A stretch of DNA of 64,000 bases. Source: Actinobacteria bacterium IMCC26207 (lineage in GTDB: Bacteria; Actinomycetota; Acidimicrobiia; Acidimicrobiales; Microtrichaceae). The stretch spans positions 248,001 to 312,000 of the forward strand of contig LCZK01000009.1 in the NCBI GenBank assembly GCA_001025035.1, read 5' to 3'. Positions 57,268 to 64,000 of the stretch are shown here, one piece after another. A program made the position numbers and the translations under genes. Numbering within the stretch: position 1 is the first letter of the stretch; each line of letters begins with the position of its first letter. Below the pieces are notes generated by a model. That model did no database searches. It was not told where the DNA came from and worked only from the letters and a program-made list of their open reading frames with translations.

Positions 57268-59838
57268 ATGAGCAATCCGCACCGTCTACCAAACACTGTT
57301 CTTCCAAGCCGGTACACACTCGAGATTTGGCCTGATCTAGAGGGCAGCAGCTTTGAAGGCTCTGTAGCGATTGAGGTTGAGCTCACCGAGCGTTGCTCAG
57401 AGATTGTGTTGAACGCCTTAGACCTGACCATCCATTCGGCTTGGGTTGCCCTAGGCGGTCCCGATGAGAACAAGCGGATCCCGGCCACGGCAACATTCGA
57501 CCCCGAACTTGAGCGGGTGACCCTGAGTGTGGACCAAGAACTTCCGGCAGGGTCCGCAACTCTGCATGTGCGTTATACGGGTATCTACAACGCGCAACTG
57601 GTTGGGTTCTACAAGTCAACATTCACTAGGACAGACGATGATGGCTCAACCGAGCACACACTCGCAGTTACCCAGTTTGAGTCCACGCACGCCCGGCGGT
57701 GCTTTCCCTGTTTTGACGAGCCAGCATTCAAGGCTGTGTTCTCCATCACCCTCACGGTTCCCGATGATGTGCTGGCAATTTCTAACAGTGCCGAAGTGCT
57801 GCGAGAAGACCTTGATGGCGGGCTAGCTCGGATCACTTTTGCCGACACAATGGTCATGTCTACCTATTTGGTCGCGTTGGTAATTGGGCCGCTTGAGCAA
57901 ACTCCAACGCGAATGGTGGCGGGCATGAACGGGCCGATTCCCTTGCGCGTTATCTACCCACCGGGGTCTGCTCACCTGTGCGAGTTCGCCCTTGAGGTTG
58001 CCGAGGAAGCGCTGAAGTTCTTTGAGGAGTACTATGGGATTGCTTATCCAGGCGACAAGATTGACCTAGTCGCAGTTCCCGACTTTGCATTCGGAGCGAT
58101 GGAGAACCTGGGCTGCATCACCTTTCGAGAGGTTCTACTGCTAGTCGACCCCAGCACGGCCACACAGCCCGAGCTTCACCGAGTTGCCGATGTCATCAAC
58201 CATGAGCTTGCACACATGTGGTTCGGCGACCTTGTCACGATGGAATGGTGGAATGGGATCTGGCTGAACGAGGCCTTTGCCACGTTCATGGAGGTTTCTG
58301 CTACTGATGCGTTCCGCCCGGACTGGCAGGTCTGGACCTCATTCGGACTAGCGCGAGCGGCAGCTTTTGACACCGATGCATTGCAGTCCACTCGGCCCAT
58401 CGAGTTTGAGGTCCAGAGTCCGGCCGAGGCCGAGGCAATGTTCGACATTCTCACCTATCAAAAAGGCGCGTCAGTAGTGCGCATGTTGGAGCAGTACCTA
58501 GGAGCGGAGGTCTTCCGCTCAGGGATCACCGCATACCTTCAACAGCATGCCTGCGCAGTGACCGAAACCGCGGATCTGTGGGATGCACTCGAGGCCGCTA
58601 GCGGCGAACCTGTTCGGCGGATCATGGAGAGCTGGATATTTCGCGGCGGCCACCCACTCGTCACAGTAGAAAGCACCGAGACTGGGCTACGGCTGCGCCA
58701 AGAGCGCTTTAGCTATCAGGCCGAGCCTCTCGATACCGACAGCAGTTCCGAAGTAGAGCCTTGGCCCACACCCATGCTGATCTCAACCAAAACCGTCGCG
58801 GACGGCCCCTCTACTGATCACAGAATTTTACTTGAACAAGCTCTAGAGATCGATCTTGGCGGGCCCGCTGTCGAGGTTCAGGCAAACCCAGGTGGCAACG
58901 GGTTCTTTCGAGTCAATCTCACTGGCAGCCTTCGAACTGCCCTTGCAACCGATCCCACTGCGGCTTCAATCGATTTCTTTGTTCTTCTAGACGACACTTG
59001 GGCTGGGTTCCTAGCAAACCGGGTCAGCGTGGAAGAACTCGAGGATTTACTGCGAGTGCTCTGCGAGAGAGAGTCTGACCCAGCAGTATGGAGGCGCATT
59101 AGCGGCGTTCTTTCGGGGCTGCAGCGCCTTGGAGGAGCAGGCAGAGCCAGCCGCAACCGCCTGCTGATTCAGGAACTGTGCAGCCAGAGGTTGGCTGGAC
59201 TCGAGGAGGTTATGCAGGCATCTCAAGTCGGCTCCGATGCGATGCGCGAACGGTCTGAGGAACTTCGCGGTGTGCTGTTCGCTCTGCTTGGCGGCGTTGG
59301 TCAGGATGCGGAAGTTCGCGTGAGCGCTCGCAACCTCTGGCAGCTCAAGACGATCGATCCGTCGCTGCGCGAAGCAGCGATCGAGGTTCTGGCTGCGTCT
59401 GCAACTGTGGATGAGCATGCGAAGCTGGAGCAGGCTTGGCGCGAGTCCTCTACACCGCAAGAAGAACTTTGCTTTCTCAGCGCCCTGATCGAAACTGACA
59501 ATCCAGAGCAGTTTGCCTATGTGCTTGAACTTGCAATGACAGAGGTGCGGATACAGAACGCACCGTTCCTGTTGCGTCGAGCAATCTCGCATCACGACTT
59601 AGGCGACCAAGGCTGGGATTTTGTGAGCAGCCACTGGTCGGAGCTCGTCGAGAAATTCCCTTCGAGCAGCCTGCCGCGGATGCTGGAGGGGATTCGCAGC
59701 ATTGATGATCGAGCGCGTGCCGAGCGAGTCGCTGCATTTATTGCAGAAACCAAGATTCCCGCAGGCGAGCTCGTTGTTCAACAGCATCTTGAACGCATGT
59801 GGGTCAGCGTCGAAGTCGCCGAGAGGTTGCGTTCCTAG
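57268..59838 (+). CDS. pepN: M1-family aminopeptidase (aminopeptidase N)
   Basis: An 856-residue zinc aminopeptidase. The substrate-binding GAMEN is at 276-280 (FGAMENLGCITFRE), the zinc site HELAH at 312-316 with third ligand Glu335 (WNGIWLNEAFATF), spaced as HExxH-x18-E. The N-terminal saddle (RRCFPCFDEPAFKA) and the long helical C-terminal domain (ERAP1-like) are complete. It removes neutral N-terminal residues from peptides in the cytoplasm; no leader is seen. It is convergent with the M20 amidohydrolase gene, sharing four bases at the stops. Confidence 0.96.
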   Translation: MSNPHRLPNTVLPSRYTLEIWPDLEGSSFEGSVAIEVELTERCSEIVLNALDLTIHSAWVALGGPDENKRIPATATFDPELERVTLSVDQELPAGSATLHVRYTGIYNAQLVGFYKSTFTRTDDDGSTEHTLAVTQFESTHARRCFPCFDEPAFKAVFSITLTVPDDVLAISNSAEVLREDLDGGLARITFADTMVMSTYLVALVIGPLEQTPTRMVAGMNGPIPLRVIYPPGSAHLCEFALEVAEEALKFFEEYYGIAYPGDKIDLVAVPDFAFGAMENLGCITFREVLLLVDPSTATQPELHRVADVINHELAHMWFGDLVTMEWWNGIWLNEAFATFMEVSATDAFRPDWQVWTSFGLARAAAFDTDALQSTRPIEFEVQSPAEAEAMFDILTYQKGASVVRMLEQYLGAEVFRSGITAYLQQHACAVTETADLWDALEAASGEPVRRIMESWIFRGGHPLVTVESTETGLRLRQERFSYQAEPLDTDSSSEVEPWPTPMLISTKTVADGPSTDHRILLEQALEIDLGGPAVEVQANPGGNGFFRVNLTGSLRTALATDPTAASIDFFVLLDDTWAGFLANRVSVEELEDLLRVLCERESDPAVWRRISGVLSGLQRLGGAGRASRNRLLIQELCSQRLAGLEEVMQASQVGSDAMRERSEELRGVLFALLGGVGQDAEVRVSARNLWQLKTIDPSLREAAIEVLAASATVDEHAKLEQAWRESSTPQEELCFLSALIETDNPEQFAYVLELAMTEVRIQNAPFLLRRAISHHDLGDQGWDFVSSHWSELVEKFPSSSLPRMLEGIRSIDDRARAERVAAFIAETKIPAGELVVQQHLERMWVSVEVAERLRS

Positions 59839-61043
59839 CTAGGGCTGTACTCCCCTTGCAGAAACGCAATGGCCACAGCTGCATGAAGCGCTATGCCATC
59901 CGCCATCGCCTGTTCATTGAGCACCATTTTGTTGGAATGACATGCTGGTGCGAGCAGAGAGTTTTTCTGCTCGGGCGGGCAGACTCCCAAGAACAACATT
60001 GCACCCGGCACTTTGGCCAGAACATATGAGAAGTCCTCTGCCCCCATGACTGGAGCCGGCATATTCAAGACGTGACGCTCACCAAATATGCTGCCCGCAA
60101 CCGAGGCCGCGAACTCGGCAAACTGCGGGGTGTTCACCGTCACGGGATAACCCTCAAGAATTTCCACAGAGGTGGTGCATCCGTGCGCCGAGGCAATGCC
60201 CTCGGCCACGGTTCGGACTCTCTCCCAAACGGCATGCCGGGTGCCCTCCGAGACTGCTCGCAGAGTTCCAAGGAGTTCAACGCTCTCGGGAATCACATTG
60301 TTGGTTGTCCCAGCGTTGATCTGCGCAATGGTGAGCACTGCTGGGTCAAAAGCATCAACGGTGCGAGTGATCATGCTCTGCAGTCCTAGGACCACCTCAC
60401 AAGCCACGGGAACTGGGTCACAAGCCCAGTGCGGGCTTGATGCATGCCCGCCTCTACCAGTGACCGTGATTTTCACCACGTCGGCCGAAGCCATGACAGG
60501 CCCACCCCTCCAAGCCACCATCGATGACGGAAGATTGGGCGCAATGTGCATGGCGAAGGCGGCATCCACGCCATCTAGAACCCCCTCCTCGATCATGACT
60601 GCTGCACCACCGCTGCCCTCTTCTCCGGGCTGAAACATAAACCGAATACTTCCCGAAAGTTGCTCCTTGAGTCCGCTCAATAACCGTGCAGCGCCCACCA
60701 ACATTGCGGTGTGCGCATCATGGCCACAGGCATGCATTGTGTTAGGCAACTCACTCGAGAATTCCAAGCCGGTGTCCTCGGGCATTGGCAGCGCGTCCAT
60801 ATCGCCGCGCAGCAAAATTCTTGGACCGGGTCGAGCACCCTCTAAGTCCGCAACCACCGAACTCAATCCCTTACCGGTTGAGATCTTGAGGCCGAGCCCT
60901 TCGAGTTCAGCCAGAACTGCTGCCTGGGTTTGCGGAAGGTGCAGACCTAGTTCTGGTTGACGGTGAAGTTGTCGGCGCAACGCAACAGCGCCTGGCAGTA
61001 AATCGGCCGCAGCGCTCAGCAGGTCCTCTTCAAGAAGTGTCAT
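59835..61043 (-). CDS. M20-family amidohydrolase (N-acyl-amino-acid hydrolase type)
   Basis: A 402-residue metal amidohydrolase of the M20D (hippurate/IAA-amino-acid) group. The first motif is ILLRGDMDALPMPEDTG, the next TMHACGHDAHTAMLVGAARLL, then FQPGEEGSGGAAVMIEEG (two Glu), MHIAPNLP and the last GAEDFSYVLAKVPGAM. The dimerisation domain lies between. It hydrolyses amide-bound aromatic or acyl amino acids. It is the first of a minus-strand series with a short gap before the YhhN gene, and convergent with pepN. Confidence 0.92.
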   Translation of the reverse strand: MTLLEEDLLSAAADLLPGAVALRRQLHRQPELGLHLPQTQAAVLAELEGLGLKISTGKGLSSVVADLEGARPGPRILLRGDMDALPMPEDTGLEFSSELPNTMHACGHDAHTAMLVGAARLLSGLKEQLSGSIRFMFQPGEEGSGGAAVMIEEGVLDGVDAAFAMHIAPNLPSSMVAWRGGPVMASADVVKITVTGRGGHASSPHWACDPVPVACEVVLGLQSMITRTVDAFDPAVLTIAQINAGTTNNVIPESVELLGTLRAVSEGTRHAVWERVRTVAEGIASAHGCTTSVEILEGYPVTVNTPQFAEFAASVAGSIFGERHVLNMPAPVMGAEDFSYVLAKVPGAMLFLGVCPPEQKNSLLAPACHSNKMVLNEQAMADGIALHAAVAIAFLQGEYSPS

Positions 61044-61052
61044 AACGGCCTT

Positions 61053-61700
61053 TCAGAATGCGATGGTGAGCGACAACACAAGGCCAACTTGGCCAAGGTG
61101 ATAGGTGACGATGACAAAGGCGTCGCGATGCTTGAACGGGGCGACAAAGCGATGCCACCCAATTCCTGCATCTGACCCAAAGAACAGCAATGCGCCAACA
61201 ATCGCCCATGGGTTTCCGGTAGCGACAGCAGCCACCACCATTGCTGACACAACACCTAAGTACGCAATGACTGGCACCACCATTGCAGAATCCTTAGACC
61301 GCACTCCCGCAATAATTCTGCGGCCAACTATGGCATTGGCAATCAGGACGAGAACTAGACCTACTAGGGCAAGTTGAAGCGTTGCACCGAGATGCGCGAG
61401 CGCATAGATATACGCCAGATGCGCCACAAAGAAGGCCAGCAAACCTTGTAAGAAAAAACGATTCTCGCTCAGCAAGAACACGTCGCCGAGCATCGAAAAT
61501 GCCAGTGCCACCACCATGGCCCACCGAGCAAGATTCGAAGACGGGTCAGGCAGCGCAACCGTTGCAGCAATCAGCACCAGCATCGTGAGCGGTTTGAGGA
61601 CGAACTCTGCCTTTGCTGGCCCAATGATGGTGACCCACCAGTCAGCGGCGGCCACGATCAGAGTGAGTCCAATGAGCGCATAGAAAATCTGATTCGTCAC
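61053..61700 (-). CDS. YhhN/TMEM86-family membrane protein (lysoplasmalogenase-like)
   Basis: A 215-residue membrane protein with about seven to eight helices. It has the family segments FVLKPLTMLVLIAATVAL, MVVALAFSMLGDVFLL, FFVAHLAYIYALAHLG, and GALLFFGSDAGIGWHRF. The two conserved Asp (MLGDVF, FGSDAG) are the candidate catalytic pair of the alkaline-ceramidase-like fold. Relatives split lysoplasmalogen vinyl ethers. It is in line with the M20 gene (10 bases gap) and downstream of the ferredoxin reductase gene with an intervening repeat. Confidence 0.85.
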   Translation of the reverse strand: MTNQIFYALIGLTLIVAAADWWVTIIGPAKAEFVLKPLTMLVLIAATVALPDPSSNLARWAMVVALAFSMLGDVFLLSENRFFLQGLLAFFVAHLAYIYALAHLGATLQLALVGLVLVLIANAIVGRRIIAGVRSKDSAMVVPVIAYLGVVSAMVVAAVATGNPWAIVGALLFFGSDAGIGWHRFVAPFKHRDAFVIVTYHLGQVGLVLSLTIAF

Positions 61701-61743
61701 TGGATAGTTACTCCCCTAGTTGGACCCTGCTGATGCAGATACC

Positions 61744-61807
61744 GACTCACGCAAATACAGACTCATGCAAATACGGACTCATGCAAATACGGACTCATGC
61801 AAATACA
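61744..61807. repeat. Four 16-bp tandem units spanning the reductase stop codon
   Basis: Units at 61744, 61760, 61776 and 61792 follow GACTCATGCAAATACG. The last unit contains the TGA of the ferredoxin reductase gene (61795-61797), the others are downstream of it. The unit length is not a multiple of three, so copies can only be gained outside the frame. Confidence 0.95.
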
Positions 61808-63012
61808 GAGAACGCAGAATCCCAACTTAGCGATTCGGTCAGTTTCATGCGGACCTGCATGACGTGGCGCGGCCGGTTCACCCCAAGCACGCCAGTGCAC
61901 AAATCACCACGGCGGAACAATGCAACAAAGCGCTGCTCCTCGATCGAGCCCTCGGGAATAATGATCTCGTCGCTTGATGATGGGCGTCCGGCCATCTGGA
62001 TCTTTCGGTCGTACTGGTCCGACCAGAACCACGGAATCGAAGCGAAAGGAGCAGGCATCTCCGCACCCTGTAACTCTGCGAGTAGCCGCTTAGCCGCGTA
62101 CTCCCCTTGTTCAATGGCGTTCTCCCATTGCTCCACTCGCATGACCTCGCCATAGAGCGGATTAGGCCAACTGGCCACGTCACCGGCAGCCACAATCCCA
62201 GGTGCCGCGCTGCAAGTTGCATCACAGGCCACGCCGTTATCTAGGCGAAGGCCTGAACCCTCGAGCCAACCCGTATTCGGAACTACCCCGATACCAACAA
62301 CCACAACCTCGGCAGAGACAAAACTTCCGTCCGTCAGGCGCACTCCGCTCACGCGCTGGCTGCCATCAGTACCTGTTATTGAATCGAGACCCTCAACGCC
62401 CACTCCAAGAATGACTTCAACTCCGTGGGCGCGATGTAGATCAGCAATAAATCCACCGAGTTCGCCCGGAAGGACACGGCCCAGCGGTAGTGGTGCTACC
62501 TCGATCAGGGTGACCTCTAGGCCGCGACTTCTGCATGTGGCTGCGACCTCGGCTCCAATAAATCCCGCCCCGATCACCGCTACTCGTGCTGGCATCTTGT
62601 CTAAGTCACTGCGCAGGGCCAAGCAGTCCTCCATGGTTCGCAGCACGTGCACGCCTGCAGGCTGATCGCCCGGAAGTCGACGTGGCGCTGCACCCATTGC
62701 CAACACAACCCCGTCAGCCGAAATCAGCGACCCGTCTGACAAAGTGACCGAGCGCGTTGCAGCATCAAGCGCCGTCGCCGCCACTCCGAGTCGAAGGTCG
62801 AGCGCTAGTTCAGGTACACGGGCAGCTGCTCGGTGCTGAGCCTTTTCGGGTGGCCACTCACCAGCAAGAACCTGCTTTGATAGGGGCGGTCGATCCGCAG
62901 GGATTGTTGTGGATGGGTCCACCACAATCACTGCGCCCTCGTACCCATCGGCACGCAACGTCTCAGCAGCGGTCAGCCCAGCTAGTGAAGCGCCGGCAAT
63001 GACTACCGTCAT
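61795..63012 (-). CDS. Ferredoxin-NAD(P)+ reductase, FAD-dependent (ONFR-type)
   Basis: A 405-residue flavoprotein of the ferredoxin/rubredoxin/putidaredoxin reductase family. Two dinucleotide sites are visible: MTVVIAGASLAGLTAAETLRADG for FAD and VAVIGAGFIGAEVAATCRSRG for NAD(P)H, with IVAAGDVASWPN for the second FAD contact. It passes electrons from NAD(P)H to the ferredoxin coded just upstream. ATG 63012 is chosen (one base after the ferredoxin stop, with GAGGG six bases before it) over the TTG at 63024. The pair usually serves a cytochrome P450 or Rieske oxygenase; none is next to it here. Confidence 0.92.
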   Translation of the reverse strand: MTVVIAGASLAGLTAAETLRADGYEGAVIVVDPSTTIPADRPPLSKQVLAGEWPPEKAQHRAAARVPELALDLRLGVAATALDAATRSVTLSDGSLISADGVVLAMGAAPRRLPGDQPAGVHVLRTMEDCLALRSDLDKMPARVAVIGAGFIGAEVAATCRSRGLEVTLIEVAPLPLGRVLPGELGGFIADLHRAHGVEVILGVGVEGLDSITGTDGSQRVSGVRLTDGSFVSAEVVVVGIGVVPNTGWLEGSGLRLDNGVACDATCSAAPGIVAAGDVASWPNPLYGEVMRVEQWENAIEQGEYAAKRLLAELQGAEMPAPFASIPWFWSDQYDRKIQMAGRPSSSDEIIIPEGSIEEQRFVALFRRGDLCTGVLGVNRPRHVMQVRMKLTESLSWDSAFSVFA

Positions 63013-63013
63013 A

Positions 63014-63205
63014 TCAGCCCTCAATGGTGATGGCTTGTTTGGGGCATCGACGAACTGATTCTTCCATCTTCTCGCGAAGCTCCTCGCCAGGCTCCTCGGT
63101 TAGCAGGTAGAGAAAATCATCGTCTCGTACCTCAAACACCTCGGGAGCTACTGCCATGCAGATGGCGTTGCTTTCACATAGGTCGTAATTCACTACAATT
63201 TTCAT
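63014..63205 (-). CDS. Small [3Fe-4S] ferredoxin
   Basis: A 63-residue ferredoxin. Cys10, Cys16 and Cys54 (C-x5-C and CPKQAI) are spaced as in the actinobacterial 3Fe-4S ferredoxins that feed cytochrome P450s; no fourth ligand is found. It is acidic, as these are. The start ATG 63205 has GGAG a few bases upstream; the frame is open to 63373. It directly precedes its reductase, so the two form an electron-transfer unit. Confidence 0.92.
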   Translation of the reverse strand: MKIVVNYDLCESNAICMAVAPEVFEVRDDDFLYLLTEEPGEELREKMEESVRRCPKQAITIEG

Positions 63206-63278
63206 GCGGGACTCCTTTATTGGAACTGCTCCGCAATCTAGTCCTATGTGCAGAGCCAGAGGACTAGCGTTGCATCCC

Positions 63279-64000
63279 GTGAGTTCATTCCCTGAAAATT
63301 CAGTCAAAGCCACCATCCAAGCCGAGGATGCAGGAATCAACCTTGCTGCCCTCGACACACTGCGCAATCGCATTCAGGAAGAGGTTGACGCCGGACGAAT
63401 GCCCGCAGCACAGATGGCGCTTGCAGTTGATCAAGAATTGGCAGTATTCGAGAGCTTTGGTTCTGCTTCGAATCAGACCGAGTTCAATATTTTCTCTTGC
63501 ACCAAGGCCCTCATTGCTGGAGTGGTGTGGCAGTTGATCGCAGAAGGTCGCTTCGACGTAGACACTCGAGCTATTGAGTTGATTCCAGCCTTTGGTACCC
63601 GCGGGAAAACTCCGGACTGGATGGCACAGGTCACCCTTGGGCAACTACTGACCCATACTTCTGGGTTTCCCACTGCTCCACTAGGCCCACCAACTTGGGA
63701 TACCCGCGCTGGCAGGCAAGAGAGTTTTTCTCGGTGGCATGCTTCCTTTGAGCCGGGCACTCACTTTGAGTACCACCCAACTGCAGCCCATTGGGTTGTG
63801 GCCGAGATGATCGAAGTCGTGGAGGACAGCGACTACCGAGAGGTTGTTCGCCGGCGCATTATCGAGCCGCTCGGCCTGACCAGTATCAGTTTGGGAAATC
63901 CGCCAGATGAGCAAGGCGAAGTTGCTGAATTGCAGACCTTTGGCGAGCTACCGAGTTCAGCCGAGCTTGAGGCCGTGTTTGGGACATCAGATTTCGATAT
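63279..64000 (+). CDS. Serine beta-lactamase-like hydrolase, N-terminal part, cut by window edge
   Basis: A frame open from GTG 63279 to the window end, at least 240 residues. It has the SxxK motif SCTK in FNIFSCTKALIAGVV, and YHP in HFEYHPTAAHWVVAEM near the YxN position. The rest fits the beta-lactamase/EstB family (LLTHTSGFPTAP, IEPLGLTSISLGNPP). The first 30 residues are hydrophilic, so this form is cytoplasmic. The start codon is not certain. It is divergent from the ferredoxin-reductase pair and has no stop in the window. Confidence 0.85.
   Translation, partial: MSSFPENSVKATIQAEDAGINLAALDTLRNRIQEEVDAGRMPAAQMALAVDQELAVFESFGSASNQTEFNIFSCTKALIAGVVWQLIAEGRFDVDTRAIELIPAFGTRGKTPDWMAQVTLGQLLTHTSGFPTAPLGPPTWDTRAGRQESFSRWHASFEPGTHFEYHPTAAHWVVAEMIEVVEDSDYREVVRRRIIEPLGLTSISLGNPPDEQGEVAELQTFGELPSSAELEAVFGTSDFD

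Noticed and set aside
61744-61807. ATGCAAAT repeat as a known protein-binding octamer
   Set aside because: The octamer resembles a eukaryotic motif, which has no meaning here; the tandem duplication explains the recurrence.

Overview
The window looks like one contiguous piece of an actinobacterial chromosome. GC is moderate to high, genes are dense and often overlap by an ATGA, and GTG/TTG starts are frequent. Actinobacterial families recur: a TIGR03084-type protein, a DUF2786/TIGR04338 pair, an ADP-ribosylglycohydrolase-phosphatase fusion, an Rv3645-like adenylate cyclase and an actinobacterial-type heliorhodopsin. A freshwater or marine planktonic lineage (Acidimicrobiia-like) fits the rhodopsin, but this is inference. 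I see no prophage, insertion sequence or CRISPR array. The only RNA gene I see is an initiator tRNA-Met.

Layout. 1-3.9 kb: truncated sulfatase, a 34-residue membrane microprotein, a heliorhodopsin, and tail-to-tail with it a carotene-desaturase-like FAD enzyme. 4-8.2 kb: a DICT-GGDEF protein and a minus-strand operon of ARPP-1 protein, ADP-ribosylglycohydrolase fused to a HCx5R phosphatase, and a zinc ribbon. 8.3-14.9 kb: lipoprotein, a type II restriction-modification pair (MvaI/BcnI-like nuclease and C5-cytosine methyltransferase), TauE exporter, small HD protein and isochorismatase-like amidohydrolase. 15-20.3 kb: an HTH-N6-methyltransferase-TRD fusion divergent from a cassette of unrecognised genes behind a strong promoter with a built-in palindrome. 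20.3-31 kb: two lipoproteins, a Tat-exported GH1 enzyme, MGMT, TetR, a beta-propeller protein, a second HD protein and a lactate/malate-dehydrogenase-like protein. 31-45.6 kb: general metabolism (methyltransferases, crotonase, SDR, MBL hydrolase, serine hydrolases, GH5-like enzyme, GDPD, TetR with twin operators, class II aldolase with amidohydrolase). 45.7-46.3 kb: a VapBC module whose toxin gene carries a nonsense codon. 47-57 kb: GT4 glycosyltransferase, tRNA, esterase, MsrA, membrane adenylate cyclase, DUF2786/TIGR04338 pair, a CarH-like B12 photoreceptor regulator, RDD protein and dienoyl-CoA isomerase. 57-64 kb: M1 and M20 peptidases, YhhN protein, ferredoxin reductase with 3Fe-4S ferredoxin, and a truncated serine hydrolase.

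Themes. (1) Light: heliorhodopsin (Schiff-base Lys259, counterion Glu125) and a B12 regulator in which all five CarH signature residues fall at one constant offset from the Thermus protein as I remember it. (2) Nucleic-acid and NAD/ADP-ribose defence-like functions are concentrated between 5 and 20 kb. (3) Short tandem repeats of 12-18 bp, very often exactly four copies, recur in at least nine loci, mostly in frame inside coding regions.

All calls come from reading the sequence and from remembered family motifs; no database search was run.
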